Source of the DNA: a bacterium HR40
GTDB taxonomy: Bacteria > Pseudomonadota > Alphaproteobacteria > Geminicoccales > Geminicoccaceae
Length of the DNA stretch: 64,000 bases
Reading direction: 5' to 3'
Assembly: GCA_002898275.1 (NCBI GenBank)
Contig: BEIQ01000002.1
Span: 310,001-374,000 of the forward strand
In this document: one piece after another, positions 41,790 through 52,065 of the stretch
Layout of the letters: every line of letters begins with the position of its first letter
Numbering within the stretch: the stretch's first letter is position 1
Notes under the pieces: model-generated
Database searches by the model: none
Told to the model about the DNA's origin: nothing
What the model saw: only the letters and a program-made list of their open reading frames with translations
Program-made: the position numbers and the translations under genes

Positions 41790-42144
41790 GGTCGAAGTCT
41801 TCGCTCCGGTGCCGGTATTGCTGGCCGATGAGAAAGGCCTTGAGCGGCCGCATCAGGGCAAGGGACAGCAGCGTCGCGAGCGGCAGCCAGACCAGGAGGT
41901 GGAGCCAGACCGGCCAGCTGTATCGCACTTCCACCACCAGGGCCGCCCCGACCACGACCACGCCGACGAGCAGGATCACGAAGGCCACGGGACCGTCGCC
42001 CAAATCCTGAGCCGAGAGGTCGAGATCGCAGACCGAGCAGCGCGGCGCGACGGCCAGCAAACCTCGGAAAAGCCGGCCCTGCCCGCAACGCGGGCAGCGG
42101 CCGGCGAAAGCCGAAGACACGGCGGACGGTGTCGCCACGCTCAC
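41773..42144 (-). CDS. DUF983 family membrane protein of the oxidase operon
   Basis: 123 residues. A zinc-ribbon-like N-terminus, GRCPRCGQGRLF and APRCSVCDLDLS (two CxxC pairs), is followed by two membrane spans (VAFVILLVGVVVVGAALVVE and PVWLHLLVWLPLATLLSLAL). This is DUF983, regularly found between coxC and surf1 in alphaproteobacteria and presumed to help oxidase assembly. GTG at 42144 overlaps the coxC stop as GTGA. Confidence 0.9.
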   Translation of the reverse strand: MSVATPSAVSSAFAGRCPRCGQGRLFRGLLAVAPRCSVCDLDLSAQDLGDGPVAFVILLVGVVVVGAALVVEVRYSWPVWLHLLVWLPLATLLSLALMRPLKAFLIGQQYRHRSEDFDRAGGA

Positions 42145-42989
42145 TCCACCGGTGTCACGGTGAAGTGCAGGCTGCCGCCCCACCAGTAGACCCAGGTGAA
42201 CAGGAACAGCCACACCACGTCGACGAAGTGCCAGTACCACGCGGCAGCCTCGAAGCCGACGTGCTGCTGCGGGGTGAAATCGCCCTTCCACGCCCGCCAT
42301 GCGCAGACGATGAGGAAGACCGTCCCGATCTGGACGTGCAGCCCGTGGAAGCCGGTGGCCATGTAGAATGCGCTGCCGAAGATCCCGTCGGTGAGGTCGA
42401 AGCCCTCGGCCACGATCGAGTGGTAGTACTCGTAGCCCTGGAAGGCGGTGAACGTCAGGCCGAGCGCGACCGTCAACACGAGCGCTTTGAACGCCGTCCG
42501 GTTGTCGTTGTGTTTGATGGCGTGGTGCGCCCAGGTGACGGTTGCCCCGGAGGTGAGGAGGATCAGCGTGTTGAGGAACGGGATCTCCCAGGTCGGAACC
42601 GGCTCTACCCCCTCTGGCGGCCAGGAGACAGCGAAGGTCTCGGGAGGCACGAGCGCACCCCAGAAAAACGCCCAGAAGAAGGCGAAGAAGAAAAACACTT
42701 CCGAGGTGATGAACAGCGCCATGCCGAGTCTGAGACCGCGGGACACCACCTCGGTATGGTAGCCGCTTCGGCCTTCCTTCAGCACGTCGCGCCACCACCC
42801 GACCATCGTGACCGCGGTCAGCAACGCGCCGAGCAAGGTGGTCCACGGTCCGAAGGCATGGCCGTGCATCCACATCACGGCCCCGCCGGTCAGCAGCAAG
42901 CCCGAGATGGCGCCGACGATGGGCCAAGGACTGGGTTCGACGAGATGGTAGGGATGCGCCGCCTGATGGGCGCTGCCGGTTGCCGCCAT
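42141..42989 (-). CDS. ctaE: Cytochrome c oxidase subunit III
   Basis: 282 residues with seven membrane spans. Diagnostic sequences are HPYHLVEPSPWPIVGAISGL, WWRDVLKEGRSGYHTEVVSR, GLRLGMALFITSEVFFFFAF (conserved Glu in SEVFFF), and GFHGLHVQIGTVFLIVCAWR. Subunit III stabilises the catalytic core and its proton uptake. ATG at 42989. Between it and the 40-aa gene upstream there are only 61 bp; the ctaG (Cox11) gene that usually lies here is absent. Confidence 0.97.
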   Translation of the reverse strand: MAATGSAHQAAHPYHLVEPSPWPIVGAISGLLLTGGAVMWMHGHAFGPWTTLLGALLTAVTMVGWWRDVLKEGRSGYHTEVVSRGLRLGMALFITSEVFFFFAFFWAFFWGALVPPETFAVSWPPEGVEPVPTWEIPFLNTLILLTSGATVTWAHHAIKHNDNRTAFKALVLTVALGLTFTAFQGYEYYHSIVAEGFDLTDGIFGSAFYMATGFHGLHVQIGTVFLIVCAWRAWKGDFTPQQHVGFEAAAWYWHFVDVVWLFLFTWVYWWGGSLHFTVTPVE

Positions 42990-43050
42990 TGCCAGCTCCT
43001 CCTCTTCTCCCGGGTCCCAGGAACGCTCCTTTCTCCCCCGTCGCTCGCGC

Positions 43051-43173
43051 TCACAACCCGCCGAGACGGACGAGGGTCACCAGATAGAACAGTACCGCCA
43101 ACACCGCGAGCAGCACCGCCACCACCACGTTGCGGCTGCGCTGCCGCTTGCGGCGCTCGCTCGCTGGATCCAC
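43051..43173 (-). CDS. CoxF-like 40-residue single-span protein
   Basis: A 40-residue frame from GTG at 43173, five bases after the ctaB stop. It encodes a basic N-terminus (PASERRKRQRSRN) and one membrane helix (VVVAVLLAVLAVLFYLVTLV) ending RLGGL. Tiny proteins with this basic-helix layout occur between ctaB and ctaG in alphaproteobacterial oxidase operons and are called CoxF there. Function is unproven; an assembly or subunit role is likely from position. It is too short for most gene finders. Confidence 0.75.
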   Translation of the reverse strand: MDPASERRKRQRSRNVVVAVLLAVLAVLFYLVTLVRLGGL

Positions 43174-43177
43174 GCCC

Positions 43178-44116
43178 TCAGCTCCCCACGCTGCCGCTCG
43201 CCGCACGATCGATCACCATCGCCACGAACAGCAAGAACAGGTAGACGATCGACGAGCGGAACAGACGCACGGCCCGCCGATCGTCGGCATGGCCGAGCAG
43301 TTGGATCGCGCGCCAAAGGAAGTGGCCCCCGCAGCCGACAGCCGCGACGGCGTACACCCAACCGAAGGCGCCGGTGAGGAGCAGCGCCAGACTCGCCGCC
43401 ACGGTGGCCGCTGCATAGACCACGATCTGCCGGCGCGTCGCCGCCTCGCCCGCGACCACCGGCAACATCGGCACGCCCGCCCGGCCGTAGTCCTGTCGCC
43501 GGTAGAGGGCGAGCGCCCAGAAATGCGCCGGCGTCCACAGAAAGATGACGGCGCACAAGAGCAGCGGGACGACATCGAGCGTGCCGGTCGCCGCCGACCA
43601 GCCGATCACCGGCGGCAGCGCGCCTGCGAGACCACCGATGACGATGTTTTGCGGCGTCCGCCGCTTCAGCAGCACGGTGTACACACCGGCGTAGAACACG
43701 ATCGTGAAGGCGAGGAGGCCCGCCGCCAGCCAGTTGGTGGCGAGCCCCAGCACCATCACCGACACGAGTGCCACGGTGACGCCGAGCGTCCCGGCCTCCG
43801 CCGGGGCGATCCTGCCGGCGGCGGTAGGCCGCAGGCAGGTTCGCGCCATCGCGGCGTCGATATCGGCGTCCCAGGCGTTGTTGAGCGCCGCCGACGCTCC
43901 CGCTCCGGCGGCAATGCACAGGATGGTGACGGCGGCGAGCAGCGGGTGAAGCGTCTGCGGCGCCAGATAGAGGCCGACCGCCGCGGTGAACACCACGAGC
44001 TGCATCACGTTGGGTTTGAGCAGCGTCCACCAATCGCGGAGGGAAGCCGCCTCGGCGGCGGCTTCCCCTTCCCCCACCGGAGACGTGCTGCGCACGAGCG
44101 GCTCGCCCGCCGTCAT
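43178..44116 (-). CDS. ctaB: Heme O synthase (protoheme IX farnesyltransferase)
   Basis: 312 residues, UbiA prenyltransferase superfamily with about nine spans. The first Asp-rich motif is SAALNNAWDADIDAAMARTC (NxxxDxxxD type). Typical family blocks are LKRRTPQNIVIGGLAGALPP, IGWSAATG and IFLWTPAHFWALALYRRQDY with GRAGVPMLPVVAG. It adds a farnesyl group to heme B to make heme O, the substrate of CtaA. The ATG at 44116 follows the coxA stop by 7 bp. Confidence 0.96.
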   Translation of the reverse strand: MTAGEPLVRSTSPVGEGEAAAEAASLRDWWTLLKPNVMQLVVFTAAVGLYLAPQTLHPLLAAVTILCIAAGAGASAALNNAWDADIDAAMARTCLRPTAAGRIAPAEAGTLGVTVALVSVMVLGLATNWLAAGLLAFTIVFYAGVYTVLLKRRTPQNIVIGGLAGALPPVIGWSAATGTLDVVPLLLCAVIFLWTPAHFWALALYRRQDYGRAGVPMLPVVAGEAATRRQIVVYAAATVAASLALLLTGAFGWVYAVAAVGCGGHFLWRAIQLLGHADDRRAVRLFRSSIVYLFLLFVAMVIDRAASGSVGS

Positions 44117-44123
44117 CCCGACC

Positions 44124-45758
<1,635 letters not shown>

Positions 45759-46583
45759 TCACCGGGCGCTCGCCAGCTGTGGCGCCCGATCGTCGACCCG
45801 TGCGAACTGCTCTTTCGCCTGCTCCACCCACGCATCGAACTCTTCTTGCGTCACCGCGCGGATGGCAATCGGCATGAAGCCGTGGTTCACGCCGCACAGT
45901 TCGGAGCACTGGCCGTAATAGGTGCCCGGCTCCTCGACCTCGAACCACAGCTCGTTGAGCCGGCCGGGAATGGCATCGACCTTGACGCCGAAGGAAGGCA
46001 CCGCCCAAGAGTGCAACACGTCCTCGGCCGTGACCTGGACCAGCACCTTCTTTTTCACCGGCACCACGACGTAATTGTCGGTGGCGAGCAACCGCGGCTC
46101 GCCCTCCTCGAGGCTGCCGTCGTCCTTCATCACTGCGTCGAAGGTGAAGTTGCCGTGATCGGGGTAGACGTACGACCAGTACCACTGGTGCCCGATGGCC
46201 TTGATGCGCAGATCCGGCGGCGGCACCTGCTCGATCGCATAGAGCAGCTTGAACGACGGGATGGCGATGATGACGAGAATCAACACCGGCACCACCGTCC
46301 ACACGACCTCGAGCAGGGTATTGTGCGAACGCCGCGACGGCGTCGGATTGCGGTCCTCGCGGAACCGCCAGACCACATAGGCGATCAACACCAGTACGAA
46401 CAGTGCGATCAGAGTGATGATCACCAGCAGCAGGTCGTGAAAGCCCATCACCTGCCTAGCGATCGGAGTCGCCGGAGCCTGCAAGCTCATTTGCCAGGCT
46501 CGTGGCTGGCCGGTCTCGGCGAACGCCGCCACGCCGGGGAACGCGCCGGCCGCCAGCGCGGCCGCGAATGTGCGCCAGTTCAT
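45759..46583 (-). CDS. ctaC: Cytochrome c oxidase subunit II
   Basis: 274 residues with a signal peptide (about 1-22) and two membrane spans (about 52-72 and 90-112). The Cu-A centre is complete: His191 in VLHSWAVPSFGVK, Cys226 and Cys230 in YYGQCSELCGVNHGF, His234 and Met237. GHQWYWSYVYP carries the aromatic electron-entry residues. It accepts electrons from cytochrome c in the periplasm. The ATG at 46583 follows GGAGG. It is the first gene of the oxidase operon; the 164-bp spacer upstream must carry the main promoter, which I could not pinpoint. Confidence 0.97.
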   Translation of the reverse strand: MNWRTFAAALAAGAFPGVAAFAETGQPRAWQMSLQAPATPIARQVMGFHDLLLVIITLIALFVLVLIAYVVWRFREDRNPTPSRRSHNTLLEVVWTVVPVLILVIIAIPSFKLLYAIEQVPPPDLRIKAIGHQWYWSYVYPDHGNFTFDAVMKDDGSLEEGEPRLLATDNYVVVPVKKKVLVQVTAEDVLHSWAVPSFGVKVDAIPGRLNELWFEVEEPGTYYGQCSELCGVNHGFMPIAIRAVTQEEFDAWVEQAKEQFARVDDRAPQLASAR

Positions 46584-46747
46584 CGAGCGATCGACCTCCA
46601 CGTCTTGGGATGCCGCCCGGATGGGCGAAAAGGGACCGGAAGGCCCTGCCGCCCTGCCCGCCTTGATTTCCGTCAGCAATTATCCGGGGGCACGGCCGCG
46701 CTCACGAGTGACACGTTGTCGCAAGAAAGGATGTAAATCCCAAGACG

Positions 46748-48043
46748 TCAATCGCCGAAGCGCGCCCTGAGCCGCCGTCGCATGCGCGCAAGCGCCAGCC
46801 ACACTGCGCCCACGACGAGGGGAACTGCCCCGCCCACCAGCGCGGCCTTGCTGCTCTCGTCCAGTCCGAAGGGCTTCGCCAGGCCGAGCACGTAGGACAG
46901 CAGGCCGACGGCGTAGTAGCTCAGGACCACCACCGACAGTCCCTCGACGGTTTCCTGCAGCCGCAGTTGCAGGGCCGCCCTTCGCTCCATGGAGGCCAGC
47001 AGTTTCTGGTTCTGCTCCTGGAGCTCGACGTCCACCCGCGTCCGGACGAGATCGGCCGCCCGCGCCACCCGGGTGCTGAGACGGGACAGTCGCCGTTCCA
47101 CCGCCTCGCAGGTGCGCATCGCGGGTTCGAAGCGGCGGGCCAAAAACTGGCCGAGCGGCTGCCAGGGCTCGAGCCGGCGCTCGCGGAGCTCCTCGAGCCG
47201 ATCGACCACCAGCTGACGGTAGGCGCGCGTCGCGGCGAAGCGGAAAACGCTCTCCGCCGCCCGCCGTTCGCTCGCTGCCGCGAGCTCGAAGAGCTCCGCC
47301 AGGATCGCCCGCTCCTCTTCGATATCCCGCAGCGGGGCGATGCGCGCGGTGAGTTCGGTGAGGCGGCGCTCGAGTTCGCCGAGCTCGGGTGCCAGGGCGC
47401 GGGCGACCGGCAGGGCGAGCAGTGCCATCATGCGGTAGGTGTCGAGCTCCAGGAGGCGCTGTACGAGACGCCCGAGGCGCAGCGGATCGCTCTCGGCCGC
47501 CTGGACATAAAAACGGGTGAAACCATCGCCGTGCGGCCGCCAATCGGTCCACACCCGGGCCGCGCCGTCCATCACCTCGGCAGCGCGCACCCGCTGGCCC
47601 TCGAACATCCGCTCGATCGCTGGTGGCTCCGGCGGCTCCTTTGCCGCGGCGAGTGCGATATGGGTCGCCGCGACCACCTCGCCGGGCAGCGCTGCCAACC
47701 AGTCGGCGGGCACCAGTTCGAGGGGAGAGGCGTCGAAGGGAGGCGACTCGGATCCGCGGCGCAGGAGGGTGAGGCCGTAGAATTCGGTGTGCCGCTCGTA
47801 GCGCAGCTCGAAGCCGTCGAGCTCGGCCTCGTGATGGTGCTCGCGGAAGGGCGGCGGTGCCCCGTAGCGGCGACACAGTTCGCCCACGAGCTCGAGGGAT
47901 CGGAGGAGACCAGCGGCATCGGTCAAAAGGGCGAGGTGCGAGATCCGGCACGGCGCCCTCAGCACCGGCGCGGGACGGCTGTGCAGCTCGTCCGACAACC
48001 GCCCATAGAGGGGATGGAAGCGAGGTCGACTGCGCTCGCTCAC
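46748..48043 (-). CDS. DUF3422 family membrane-anchored protein
   Basis: 431 residues. It starts RFHPLYGRLSDELHSRPAPV, with HSRP being the signature of DUF3422. Other family blocks are FELRYERHTEFYGLTLLRRG and DGFTRFYVQAAESDPLRLGR. A coiled region near 330-385 (RVDVELQEQNQKLLASMERR) leads into two C-terminal membrane spans (VEGLSVVVLSYYAVGLLSYV; ALVGGAVPLVVGAVWLALAR). It should be anchored in the inner membrane with a large cytoplasmic head. The function of the family is unknown. GTG at 48043 overlaps the rsmE stop as GTGA. Confidence 0.88.
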   Translation of the reverse strand: MSERSRPRFHPLYGRLSDELHSRPAPVLRAPCRISHLALLTDAAGLLRSLELVGELCRRYGAPPPFREHHHEAELDGFELRYERHTEFYGLTLLRRGSESPPFDASPLELVPADWLAALPGEVVAATHIALAAAKEPPEPPAIERMFEGQRVRAAEVMDGAARVWTDWRPHGDGFTRFYVQAAESDPLRLGRLVQRLLELDTYRMMALLALPVARALAPELGELERRLTELTARIAPLRDIEEERAILAELFELAAASERRAAESVFRFAATRAYRQLVVDRLEELRERRLEPWQPLGQFLARRFEPAMRTCEAVERRLSRLSTRVARAADLVRTRVDVELQEQNQKLLASMERRAALQLRLQETVEGLSVVVLSYYAVGLLSYVLGLAKPFGLDESSKAALVGGAVPLVVGAVWLALARMRRRLRARFGD

Positions 48044-48774
48044 GTCGTCGCCCACATTGCCCCCCGATCCGCCGAGCAAACGGCCACCCAACAGGCGAGC
48101 ATGGCCACCGCGGCTGTCTCGGTGCGCAGGATCCGCGGTCCCAGACTCACCCCAACCCCTCCGGCGAGCGCGCGCAGCGCCTCGCGTTCCTCCGCTGCGA
48201 AGCCGCCTTCCGGTCCGACCACGAAAGCCGCTCGCGGGCTGCGCGCGAGAGCCGGGAGCAACGGCTCGCCGCCCGTCTCGTCGGCGACCATCGCCGGCCC
48301 CTCGCGCAGCCGCTCGAGCAGCTGGTCGAACGGGCACAGGCCTTCGATCTCGGGCACATCGAGCCGGCCGCACTGTTCGGCCGCCTCGACCGCGATCGCC
48401 CGCAAGCGTTCCATCCGCTCCGGTTTCGCCACGCCGCGCCGGGTGGCGACGGGAACGATCCGCCCGACCCCGAGCTCGGTGGCCTTCTCCACCAGCCACT
48501 CGAAGCGGGACCGCCGCGGTGGGGCGACGAACAGGGTGGGACCGCCAAGCTCCGGGGGCGGACGCAAGCGTTCCTCCACGGCCAGTTGGACGCGGTCGCG
48601 ACCAGCCGTGTCGATGCGAGCCGACCACTCGCCGTCGCGCGCATTGAACAGCCGCACTCCAGCACCCCGTCCGAGTCGCAACACGCGCAGCAGATAGTGG
48701 GCAGCCGCAGCCGGAAGCTCGACCCGGGTTCCGCAGGCCAGCGGCGTCTCGACATATAGACGCGGTGAGCGCAT
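48040..48774 (-). CDS. rsmE: 16S rRNA (uracil1498-N3)-methyltransferase RsmE
   Basis: 244 residues. PUA-like N-terminal domain (HYLLRVLRLGRGAGVRLFNA) and a SPOUT methyltransferase domain. The knot motifs are FEWLVEKATELGVGRIVPV, AFVVGPEGGFAAEEREALR and VSLGPRILRTETAAVAMLAC. It methylates U1498 of 16S rRNA. It is divergent from ubiA with 44 bp between start codons, a very short shared promoter region. Confidence 0.95.
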   Translation of the reverse strand: MRSPRLYVETPLACGTRVELPAAAAHYLLRVLRLGRGAGVRLFNARDGEWSARIDTAGRDRVQLAVEERLRPPPELGGPTLFVAPPRRSRFEWLVEKATELGVGRIVPVATRRGVAKPERMERLRAIAVEAAEQCGRLDVPEIEGLCPFDQLLERLREGPAMVADETGGEPLLPALARSPRAAFVVGPEGGFAAEEREALRALAGGVGVSLGPRILRTETAAVAMLACWVAVCSADRGAMWATT

Positions 48775-48818
48775 ATCGGGTCCGGTGCCGGGGCCGCGCG
48801 CACGCTAGAGGATCGAGG

Positions 48819-49736
48819 ATGTCCCGACAAGCCGGAGCGCCTCTCGTGCTCGACCAGCAGCTGGGCTGGGTGGGAAGGTTGCCGCCGCGGCTACGCGATT
48901 TCGCCCTCCTCGCCCGCTGGGACCGACCGATCGGCACCTGGCTTCTGCTCCTTCCCTGTTGGTGGGGCGTGGCCCTCGCGCCTCGGGCGCCAGATCCTTG
49001 GCTTTTCTTGCTCTTCGCCATCGGCGCCGTGGCGATGCGCGGGGCGGGCTGCACGGTGAACGATCTCGTCGACCGCGAATTCGATCGCATGGTCGAGCGC
49101 ACCCGCAACCGGCCGCTCGCCGCCGGACGCATTGGCGCGCCCGGAGCCGTCTCGTTCTTCCTCGCCCAGTCGGCCGTCGGCCTCTGGGTGCTGAGCCAGC
49201 TCCCGGTCGAAGCCGCGGCCGTCGCTCTCGCGAGCGTCCCGTTCATCTTCCTCTATCCCTTCATGAAGCGGATCACCTGGTGGCCGCAGGCATTCCTCGG
49301 CATCACCTTCAACTGGGGAGCGCTCGTGGGTTGGACAGCCGCGAGCGGATCCCTCGCGCTTCCCGCTTTTCTGCTCTACGCTGCCGGCTTCTTCTGGACG
49401 CTCGGTTACGACACGGTCTACGCGCACCAGGACAAGGAGGATGACATCCGAGTCGGGGTGAAGTCGACGGCGTTGCGCCTGGGCGACCGCAGTCGTGTGT
49501 GGATCGCTGGCTTCTACGTCGCGACCATGGTGTCGCTTGCCGCGGCTGCCTCGACGGCCGGGCTCGCCTGGCCGGTCTGGCCCCTTCTCCTCGTACCGGC
49601 CGGCATGCTCGCCTGGCAGGTGCGGACCGTGGACTTCGATGATCGCTCCTCCTGCCTGCGCCACTTCCGCTTCCATCGCGACGTGGGGCTCGGGGTGCTG
49701 ATCGCGCTTCTCGCAGGGCGGCTTCTGGCTCTCTAG
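48819..49736 (+). CDS. ubiA: 4-hydroxybenzoate polyprenyltransferase UbiA
   Basis: 305 residues, about eight spans. The first Asp motif is GCTVNDLVDREFDRMVERTR (NDxxDxxxD, residues 81-89) followed by NRPLAAG. The second is YDTVYAHQDKEDDIRVGVKS. It attaches the polyprenyl tail to 4-hydroxybenzoate, the membrane step of ubiquinone synthesis, which supplies the respiratory chain encoded nearby. The ATG at 48819 follows GAGG. Upstream codons are open for 18 residues but overlap rsmE. Confidence 0.95.
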   Translation: MSRQAGAPLVLDQQLGWVGRLPPRLRDFALLARWDRPIGTWLLLLPCWWGVALAPRAPDPWLFLLFAIGAVAMRGAGCTVNDLVDREFDRMVERTRNRPLAAGRIGAPGAVSFFLAQSAVGLWVLSQLPVEAAAVALASVPFIFLYPFMKRITWWPQAFLGITFNWGALVGWTAASGSLALPAFLLYAAGFFWTLGYDTVYAHQDKEDDIRVGVKSTALRLGDRSRVWIAGFYVATMVSLAAAASTAGLAWPVWPLLLVPAGMLAWQVRTVDFDDRSSCLRHFRFHRDVGLGVLIALLAGRLLAL

Positions 49737-49738
49737 AC

Positions 49739-51109
49739 ATGGCCTCGCCCTTGGGTTCGACGGTCGCGCGCCTCGTCAGAGGGCTGCAGGAAGAGGTTCG
49801 CACGGCGGGACGGCGATTGTTCGACCGCCATCTCCGGCTTGCCGTCACCGGCCTGAGGCGTAGCGGCAAGACGGTGTTCACCACCGCCCTCGCCTACCAT
49901 TTGCGCGACGGACGGGGCCTGCCGTTCTTCCGCCCGGTGCACGAGGGGCGCTACCTCGGAGCTCTCAGCCTCGACCCGCCGGGACCGCCCTTCCCCCTCG
50001 ACCGGGCCCTCGGCGCCTTGCGCGCCTCGCCTCCGAGCTGGCCCGAACCGACGCGATCGCTTTCGACTCTGCGGCTCGAGCTGCGCGCCACGGCGACCGG
50101 GCCGGCGGCGTCCCTGCAGCCCATCCGCCGGCTGCTCCTCGACATCGTGGACTACCCCGGCGAATGGCTCCTCGACCTCGTCCTGCTCGACCGCGACTTC
50201 GCGGCCTTCAGCGAACTCGCTCTCGCCCTCGCGCACGATCCCAAGCGCGTCGCCTTCGCTCGCGACCTCCTCGCCCTGCTGGCCGAAACCGACGGTGGCG
50301 AGGATGTGCTGGTGGCCGACCGCGTCGCCAGCGCCTTCCGAGACTATCTGCGCCAGCTGCAGCGGGAGGATTTCGCTCTCGTGCTCCCTGGCCGCATGAT
50401 CGAGGAGGAAGCGCCCTCGCGCTCACCGCCCTTCGCACCCCTGCCCCCTCGACTCGCCGAAACACCGCTCTGGCACCGCATGGCAGAACGCTATGCCGCC
50501 TATCGCGAGCGGGTCCTGCAGCCGTTCTTCGCGCAGTGGTTCGCTCGCTTCGATCGCCAGATCGTGCTCGTCGATCTCCTCGCGGCGCTCGGACGCGGTC
50601 CGGCCCATTTCGCCGACACGCGCGAGGCCCTCGCCCTCGCGCTCGCCGCTTTTCGCTACGGCAAGAACGGTCGCCTCCGCCGTCTGTTGGCACCGCGGAT
50701 CGAGCGGGTTCTGTTCGCCATGAGCAAGGCCGATCACGTGGCCCCCAACCAGCATGCCAACGCCCGCGAGCTCCTGCGTCTGCTCGTGGCGGATGCGGCC
50801 CGCGCGCCGCGACTCGAGGGAGTGCGGCACGAAGTGATGGTCCTCGCCGCGCTGCGCTCGACCGACGTCCTCCATATCGAGCATCAGGGCCAGCTGCTGT
50901 CCTGCGTGCGCGGCCGGCTCGCCGAGGACGATCGCGAAACTGTGCTGTTCCCGGGCGAAGTGCCGCACGAGCTGCCGCAAGAGCGAGAGTGGACACAGCG
51001 GCGCTTTCGCTTTCGCAGGTTCGCTCCGCGCCGGCTGTCCGATGCCGGCCCCGATACCCACATTCGCCTCGATCGTGCCCTCGACTGGCTCATCGGAGAT
51101 CGGCTGTGA
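49739..51109 (+). CDS. YcjX-like P-loop protein (DUF463)
   Basis: 456 residues. The P-loop lies early: LAVTGLRRSGKTVFTTALAY, with GLRRSGKT at 38-45. LDIVDYPGEWLLDLVLL is the family switch region. YGKNGRLRRLLAPRIERVLF and FAMSKADHVAPNQHANAREL are the conserved C-terminal half (SKADHV as an NKxD-like motif). YcjX/DUF463 is a GTPase-like stress protein family usually paired with a YcjF membrane protein, as here. It starts 2 bp after ubiA and overlaps the next gene as GTGA. Confidence 0.9.
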   Translation: MASPLGSTVARLVRGLQEEVRTAGRRLFDRHLRLAVTGLRRSGKTVFTTALAYHLRDGRGLPFFRPVHEGRYLGALSLDPPGPPFPLDRALGALRASPPSWPEPTRSLSTLRLELRATATGPAASLQPIRRLLLDIVDYPGEWLLDLVLLDRDFAAFSELALALAHDPKRVAFARDLLALLAETDGGEDVLVADRVASAFRDYLRQLQREDFALVLPGRMIEEEAPSRSPPFAPLPPRLAETPLWHRMAERYAAYRERVLQPFFAQWFARFDRQIVLVDLLAALGRGPAHFADTREALALALAAFRYGKNGRLRRLLAPRIERVLFAMSKADHVAPNQHANARELLRLLVADAARAPRLEGVRHEVMVLAALRSTDVLHIEHQGQLLSCVRGRLAEDDRETVLFPGEVPHELPQEREWTQRRFRFRRFAPRRLSDAGPDTHIRLDRALDWLIGDRL

Positions 51110-52065
51110 GCTCGGAAACCGGACCCATCGAACCGTTCGAGCTCGACGCCAAGGAGGTGAAAGGGATTTGCGAAACCGCGCCGATCGGGGGCGACGCTCG
51201 CTCCGACCGACCGTCTTCGCCTCCAGGCCGCCGCCGGCAGGCGGCGGTGCTCGCCGGTGTCGGGCTGTTGGGGCTCGTTGTCGGGGATGCTGGCCTGCGC
51301 GTGGGCGAGCTCGTCCGCGACGCGCCGCTGCTCGGCCTGCCGCTCGCGTTCTTCGCCGCCGTCTTTTCGTTCGGCATCTCCGCCCTCGCGCTGAGCGAGT
51401 GGCGGTCGCTGCGCCGCTTCCACGACCGGGCGGTCCTGCGCGAGCGGGCGTCGCGGCTCGCCGGGTCGGAATTCCATGGCGAGGCACCGGCGCTCTTGCG
51501 CGAGATCGCAGCCGGGCTCGCAGCCGATCCGGATTCGTTGCCCCTCGCCGAGATCCTCCGCCCGACGCTCGCCGACGGCGAGCAGCTCGAGCTGTTCGAG
51601 CGCCGGGTCCTGGCTCCCCTCGATCGCCGCGCCTATCGCTTGGTATTGGAGAGCAGCCGCGACATCGGCGTGCTCTCCGCCCTGAGCCCGGCCGGTCTCC
51701 TTTCTTCTCTCCTCGTCCTCTGGCGCACGCTCACGCTTTTGCGGTCGATCGCCGCCCTCTACGGCATGGCGCCCGGTGCGGCCGCCACCCTCGTGCTGTT
51801 GCGCCGGGCGCTGCGCAACGCGCTCCTCGCCGGTCTCGCCGACCTCGCCACCCACGCCACCCTCGAGCACATGGGAGCGGGGATTGCCGCCCTTCTCTCG
51901 GCGCGCGCCGGGCAGGGTGCCGGGAACGCGGTACTCGCCGCTCGCATCGGCCTGGAAGCCATACGCCTGACCCGGCCGCTGCCATTTCTCGCCGAGCGAC
52001 CGCCCTCTCTGCGCCAGGTGACGATGAGCCTCTTCGCGCCCTTCCCGTCCCCTCGGACGTCCTAG
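51106..52065 (+). CDS. YcjF-like (TIGR01620) membrane protein
   Basis: 319 residues. Two N-terminal membrane spans (QAAVLAGVGLLGLVVGDAGL; LGLPLAFFAAVFSFGISALA) are followed by a cytoplasmic domain with a DUF697-like membrane-proximal part (SPAGLLSSLLVLWRTLTLLR, RSIAALYGMAPGAAATLVLL). This is the usual YcjF partner of YcjX; the pair is part of envelope-stress regulons in enterobacteria. GTG at 51106 is coupled to the YcjX stop. The stop overlaps that of the convergent UPF0149 gene by 4 bp. Confidence 0.85.
   Translation: MSSETGPIEPFELDAKEVKGICETAPIGGDARSDRPSSPPGRRRQAAVLAGVGLLGLVVGDAGLRVGELVRDAPLLGLPLAFFAAVFSFGISALALSEWRSLRRFHDRAVLRERASRLAGSEFHGEAPALLREIAAGLAADPDSLPLAEILRPTLADGEQLELFERRVLAPLDRRAYRLVLESSRDIGVLSALSPAGLLSSLLVLWRTLTLLRSIAALYGMAPGAAATLVLLRRALRNALLAGLADLATHATLEHMGAGIAALLSARAGQGAGNAVLAARIGLEAIRLTRPLPFLAERPPSLRQVTMSLFAPFPSPRTS

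Noticed and set aside
46684-46751. TTGACG on the minus strand upstream of coxB
   Set aside because: No acceptable -10 hexamer at 16-18 bp, and the hexamer overlaps the DUF3422 stop region. Not reported as a promoter.
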